From contig JAJFGF010000014.1 of the NCBI GenBank assembly GCA_021776245.1, positions 1 to 64,000 of the forward strand: DNA of 64,000 bases, read 5' to 3'. Made by a program: the position numbers and the translations under genes. Source of the DNA: Hyphococcus sp. Lineage in GTDB: Bacteria > Pseudomonadota > Alphaproteobacteria > Caulobacterales > Parvularculaceae. The notes beneath the pieces were generated by a model. That model saw nothing but the letters and a program-made list of their open reading frames with translations, made no database searches and was not told where the DNA came from. The stretch's first letter is position 1, and each line of letters opens with the position of its first letter. This document shows positions 60,756-64,000 of the stretch, piece after piece.

Positions 60756-61970
60756 TCAAGCGCCCATCGCCTTCTGGAAATTTTCATCCACTTTTTCAAG
60801 GAATCCGGTGGTCGTGAGCCATTTTTGTTCCGCGCCGATCAACAGTGCCAGATCTTTGGTCATGTGGCCGCCCTCGACGGTCTTGATCACCGTTTCCTCA
60901 AGCGTGTTTGCAAAACCGGTCAGCGCATCGTTGCTGTCCAGCTTGCCGCGATGGGCGAGGCCGCGAGTCCACGCGAAGATCGATGCGATCGAATTGGTTG
61001 AGGTTTCTTCGCCTTTTTGATGCTGGCGATAATGGCGCGTGACCGTGCCATGGGCGGCTTCAGCTTCGACGGTCTTGCCGTCCGGGGTCATCAAGACCGA
61101 CGACATCAGGCCAAGAGAGCCAAAACCCTGCGCGACTGTGTCTGACTGGACGTCGCCATCGTAATTTTTGCACGCCCAAACATAGCCGCCAGACCATTTC
61201 ATACAGGCCGCGACCATGTCGTCGATCAGCCGGTGTTCATAGGTCAGACCATGTTCGTCAAATTTTTCCTTGAATTCGGTTTCGTACATTTCCTGGAAGA
61301 GGTCTTTGAACCGGCCGTCATATTTTTTAAGGATCGTGTTTTTGGTGGACAGATAGAGCGGATATTTGCGCTGGAATGCATAGTTAAACGAGGCGCGCGC
61401 AAAATCGCGGATCGACGCGTCGAGATTATACATCCCCATATAGATGCCCGAAGACGGCGCATCGAACACTTCATGCTCGATCTCTTCGCCATTGTCGCCG
61501 ATCCATTTCATCGAAAGTTTGCCCTTGCCCGGGAACAACATATCGGTCGCCCGATACTGGTCGCCAAAAGCATGGCGGCCGATAATAATCGGTTGCGTCC
61601 AGCCCGGCACCAGTCGGGGCACATTGCGGATGATGATCGGCTCACGGAAAACAACCCCGCCGAGAATATTACGGATTGTGCCATTGGGCGAACGCCACAT
61701 CTGTTTGAGCCCGAACTCCTCAACCCGCGCTTCGTCCGGCGTGATCGTTGCGCATTTAACAGCTACGCCGTATTTTTTTGTCGCCTCCGCCGCCTCGATG
61801 GTGATCTGGTCGTCGGTCTCATCGCGCTTTTCGATGCCCAGGTCGAAATATTTCAGGTCGATATCGAGATAGGGATGAATCAGTTTGTCCTTGATCATCT
61901 GCCAGATGATCCGGGTCATTTCGTCCCCGTCCATTTCGACGACTGGATTTTCGACTTTTATTTTTTGCAT
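60756..61970 (-). CDS. icd: NADP-dependent isocitrate dehydrogenase
   Basis: IDH of 404 residues, of the eukaryote-like dimeric NADP type common in alphaproteobacteria. [42 protein letters not shown] (isocitrate loop with Ser/Asn/Arg), and [21 protein letters not shown] with the metal-binding Asp are seen. It makes 2-oxoglutarate and NADPH in the TCA cycle. It appears monocistronic. Confidence 0.97.
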   Translation of the reverse strand: MQKIKVENPVVEMDGDEMTRIIWQMIKDKLIHPYLDIDLKYFDLGIEKRDETDDQITIEAAEATKKYGVAVKCATITPDEARVEEFGLKQMWRSPNGTIRNILGGVVFREPIIIRNVPRLVPGWTQPIIIGRHAFGDQYRATDMLFPGKGKLSMKWIGDNGEEIEHEVFDAPSSGIYMGMYNLDASIRDFARASFNYAFQRKYPLYLSTKNTILKKYDGRFKDLFQEMYETEFKEKFDEHGLTYEHRLIDDMVAACMKWSGGYVWACKNYDGDVQSDTVAQGFGSLGLMSSVLMTPDGKTVEAEAAHGTVTRHYRQHQKGEETSTNSIASIFAWTRGLAHRGKLDSNDALTGFANTLEETVIKTVEGGHMTKDLALLIGAEQKWLTTTGFLEKVDENFQKAMGA

Positions 61971-62107
61971 GAATAACCTACCGGAATTGTTATGGTGCGG
62001 CGCTGATTGCGCTGATGATGTGGATTGGCTTGCGCGGGCCTATAGCATTGGCGGCCTTGTGAGCAAAGGGCTTCAACAGGCTTTGGCGAGAAAGTGTACG
62101 GGCGCGA

Positions 62108-62881
62108 ATGAATGAGGTGCGATTGAGCCGGACGAGGGCGCAGGAGCGGGTTGCGCCGGCGCCGATTTTTGTGCTGGTCGAGCCGCAAATGGGTGAAAAT
62201 ATTGGCGCCGCCGCGCGCGCCATGTTGAATTTCGGCGTATCGGGCTTGCGGCTGGTCAATCCGCGCGATGGCTGGCCCAATCCCAAAGCTGCAGCCATGG
62301 CGTCCGGCGCCGCGTTTGTTATCGACCAGGCGCGCGTCTTTGAAACTGTCGATGAAGCCGTCGCCGATTGTGAGTATGTTATCGCTGCGACAGCCCGCCG
62401 GCGGGAATTAATGCTGCCTGTGCTTGATCCCGGCGAGGCCGCCGCGGCATTACGAAAGCGCGTTGAAACGGGTAAGAATTGTGCGATTTTGTTTGGCGGC
62501 GAGCGCAACGGGCTTTCCACCGACGATGTCGCGCGGGCGAACGCAATTTTGTCAGTCCCGGTCAACCCGGCTTTCGCTTCGCTCAATCTCTCACAGGCCG
62601 CGCTGATTGCGGCCTATGAGTGGTCGCGCGCCCAGGAATTTTCCGGAGTTGGAACGCCGCTGTCGGAAGAGCCGGCGGCCAGCCGCGACGATCTCGCGCG
62701 CCTTGTTGATCATCTTGAATCAGCACTTGATCGCGCAGGTTATTTTCATCCGCCGGAAAAGCGCCCGTCAATGGCGCGCAATATTCGTGCGGCGTTCACG
62801 CGCGCCGGGTTTACAGATTCCGAGGTTCGGAGCCTGCGCGGCGCCGTCAAAGCGCTGGCGAAACCAAAAAAACCATCATGA
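62108..62881 (+). CDS. SpoU/TrmH-family RNA methyltransferase, TrmJ-like
   Basis: A 257-residue SPOUT methyltransferase. Motif 1 is IFVLVEPQMGENIGAAARAMLNFGVSGLRLVNPRDGWPN, and the knot motifs are LFGGERNGLSTDDVARAN and LSVPVNPAFASLNLSQAALIAAYE. TrmJ methylates the 2'-OH of nucleotide 32 in tRNAs; the closest description by pattern is TrmJ, but another TrmH-class target is possible. The stop overlaps the next gene by four bases (ATGA). Confidence 0.9.
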   Translation: MNEVRLSRTRAQERVAPAPIFVLVEPQMGENIGAAARAMLNFGVSGLRLVNPRDGWPNPKAAAMASGAAFVIDQARVFETVDEAVADCEYVIAATARRRELMLPVLDPGEAAAALRKRVETGKNCAILFGGERNGLSTDDVARANAILSVPVNPAFASLNLSQAALIAAYEWSRAQEFSGVGTPLSEEPAASRDDLARLVDHLESALDRAGYFHPPEKRPSMARNIRAAFTRAGFTDSEVRSLRGAVKALAKPKKPS

Positions 62882-63624
62882 CCGAAGATAAAATTGATCG
62901 CATCGATGACGCCGCAGCGCTTCATGATCACCGGTTCAAATATTACGACTTCGCCATGGCGGCGTTTGTAACGATCCTGATTTGTTCAAATCTCATTGGC
63001 GCGGCGAAGCAGGTCCAGTATTTCGAATGGAATATTGGCAGCTGGGAAGTGGGCGTCTTTGGCGCCGGCATTTTGTTTTTCCCGTTGTCGTATGTGCTCG
63101 GCGATGTGTTGACCGAAGTTTACGGCTATGCGCGGGCGCGCCGCGTTGTCTGGGCCGGTTTTGCCGCGGTTCTTTTCATGGCGTTTATGGCCTGGGTGGT
63201 TGTTGCGTTGAGGCCGGCCCCGGGATGGGGTGGGCAGGCGGCTTACGAAGAAGTATTCGGCCTGACGCCGCGTATCGTTTTTGCGTCGATCATTGCGTTT
63301 TGGGCGGGTGAATTATGCAATGCCTTTGTCATGGCGCGCATGAAAGTGTGGTCTGCAGGCAAGCATCTGTGGCAGCGCACAATCGGCTCGACAGTGGTTG
63401 GTCAGGGCGTCGACAGCTTGTTGTTTTATCCCATTGCGTTTTTGGGCGTTTGGCCAGTCCGCCAGGTGATTACTGTGCTGTTCACCAACTATCTACTGAA
63501 GGTTCTTTGGGAGGCGTTCCTGACGCCCGTCACTTATCGCATTGTTAACACGCTTAAACGCATTGAGGGTGTTGACGTCTATGACAAAGAGACAGACTTC
63601 ACGCCATTTTCGGTAAAGTCATAA
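62878..63624 (+). CDS. Queuosine precursor transporter, YhhQ/VUT family
   Basis: A membrane protein of 248 residues with six or more helices. VTILICSNLIGAAKQVQYF, FPLSYVLGDVLTEVYGYARARRVVWAGF and the C-terminal GQGVDSLLFYPIAFLGVWP are the conserved VUT_1 blocks. YhhQ imports preQ0/preQ1 for queuosine. The coupling to a tRNA methyltransferase gene fits a tRNA-modification unit. Confidence 0.92.
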   Translation: MTEDKIDRIDDAAALHDHRFKYYDFAMAAFVTILICSNLIGAAKQVQYFEWNIGSWEVGVFGAGILFFPLSYVLGDVLTEVYGYARARRVVWAGFAAVLFMAFMAWVVVALRPAPGWGGQAAYEEVFGLTPRIVFASIIAFWAGELCNAFVMARMKVWSAGKHLWQRTIGSTVVGQGVDSLLFYPIAFLGVWPVRQVITVLFTNYLLKVLWEAFLTPVTYRIVNTLKRIEGVDVYDKETDFTPFSVKS

Positions 63625-63638
63625 AACAGGATAGTTAC

Positions 63639-64000
63639 ATGCGGGTGGTCAGGCTGGCTTTTTGTGTGGTTGTGTTCATTGGCGCCCAAGCCGAGGCAAA
63701 AGAGCGCGCGGCAAACGTAACAATTAATTTCAATACGCAATATGCTGAAAGCCTGCTGGATATCGCGTGCTCGAATAAGACTGTCGACGAAGCGGCGTTA
63801 CGGGACTCAAAACTTTTAAAAGCTCAAATCGCGCATCACGAGAGATTTGGCGAACGGTTTTCATATGAAAACTTCATCGACGGCCTCAAAAAAATAAGCC
63901 GATGTGAAATCCCGTCGCCGGACCCGTTTCGCTTTTCGGCGCTTGTCGAACGGCGCGATGAGATTGAGACCGCCATCCAATTTCTGCAGGAAAATCAAAC
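63639..64000 (+). CDS. Exported hypothetical protein, truncated by the window end
   Basis: The ATG at 63639 follows AGGATAGTTAC. It reads a signal peptide (MRVVRLAFCVVVFIGAQAEA) and then a mostly helical part (AANVTINFNTQYAESLLDIACSNKTVDEAALRDSKLLKAQIAHHERFGERF...). The frame stays open to base 64000, 120 codons so far. I do not recognise the family. It starts 14 bases after the YhhQ stop and may be co-transcribed. Confidence 0.6.
   Translation, partial: MRVVRLAFCVVVFIGAQAEAKERAANVTINFNTQYAESLLDIACSNKTVDEAALRDSKLLKAQIAHHERFGERFSYENFIDGLKKISRCEIPSPDPFRFSALVERRDEIETAIQFLQENQ

Overview
The window looks like chromosomal DNA of a marine-type alphaproteobacterium, with moderately high GC by eye. 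The lineage hints are a PodJ-like polar coiled-coil/Sel1 protein, a COG4111 (NadQ-type) regulator beside nadABC, a TIGR02186-type membrane protein paired with a TauE-like permease, a direct-repeat LexA-like site at recA, and palindromic REP-like repeats resembling those of rhizobia and relatives. A Parvularcula/Hyphomonas-like organism would fit, but this is inference. No rRNA, tRNA or CRISPR array was recognised.

Layout. 1-58: start of an IS630-like transposase running off the left edge. 212-1147: homocysteine S-methyltransferase-family gene. 1158-7052 (minus): leucine/isovalerate degradation operon (mccB, enoyl-CoA hydratase, a GNAT acetyltransferase, biotinylated mccA, HMG-CoA lyase). 7121-15775: mixed metabolism and transport (TauD-like dioxygenase, thioesterase, DUF3052, iron alcohol dehydrogenase, D-aminoacylase-like amidohydrolase coupled to a BASS transporter, small membrane proteins, TauE/SafE permease). 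15933-18785: PodJ-like protein. 19076-20869: acyl-CoA dehydrogenase. 20887-22445: C5-cytosine methyltransferase plus Vsr endonuclease. 22656-23810: unusual exported Arg/Gly/Asp repeat protein. 24003-28641: membrane-anchored AraC regulator, two exported proteins and a CPBP/PadR/HAAS operon. 28855-34847: glyQ and glyS with six unrelated small genes between them, including mtgA. 34848-35219: a cluster of hairpins. 35220-38926: ppdK and a SleB-type cell-wall hydrolase. 38928-43487: nadA, nadB, nadC plus a PqqB-like lipoprotein. 43722-46910: ArsR/SRPBCC pair, metallo-hydrolase, nadQ-like regulator and a phosphatase. 47078-51283: HD hydrolase, repeat-rich intergenic DNA, small membrane protein, FkbM methyltransferase and AsmA.

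51423-53906 is an IS1595-family element of about 2.5 kb carrying passenger genes. It sits directly upstream of recA and is bounded by a 24-bp perfect direct repeat and imperfect inverted ends. From 54044 on the genes are core: recA, a VOC protein, alaS, a voltage-sensor K+ channel with a degenerate cyclic-nucleotide domain, a DUF2807 protein, icd, a TrmJ-like methyltransferase, a YhhQ-type queuosine-precursor transporter, and a truncated exported protein at the right edge.

The strongest non-gene signals are: a palindrome upstream of nadA that fits a NadQ operator; two matching palindromes over an apparently leaderless arsR promoter; a LexA-like site inside the recA promoter; three 16-bp phased repeats upstream of the VOC gene; and a two-copy multi-hairpin dispersed repeat. 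No fully new system is evident. The passenger-carrying IS1595 element next to recA and the Arg/Gly/Asp repeat protein are the least explained parts.
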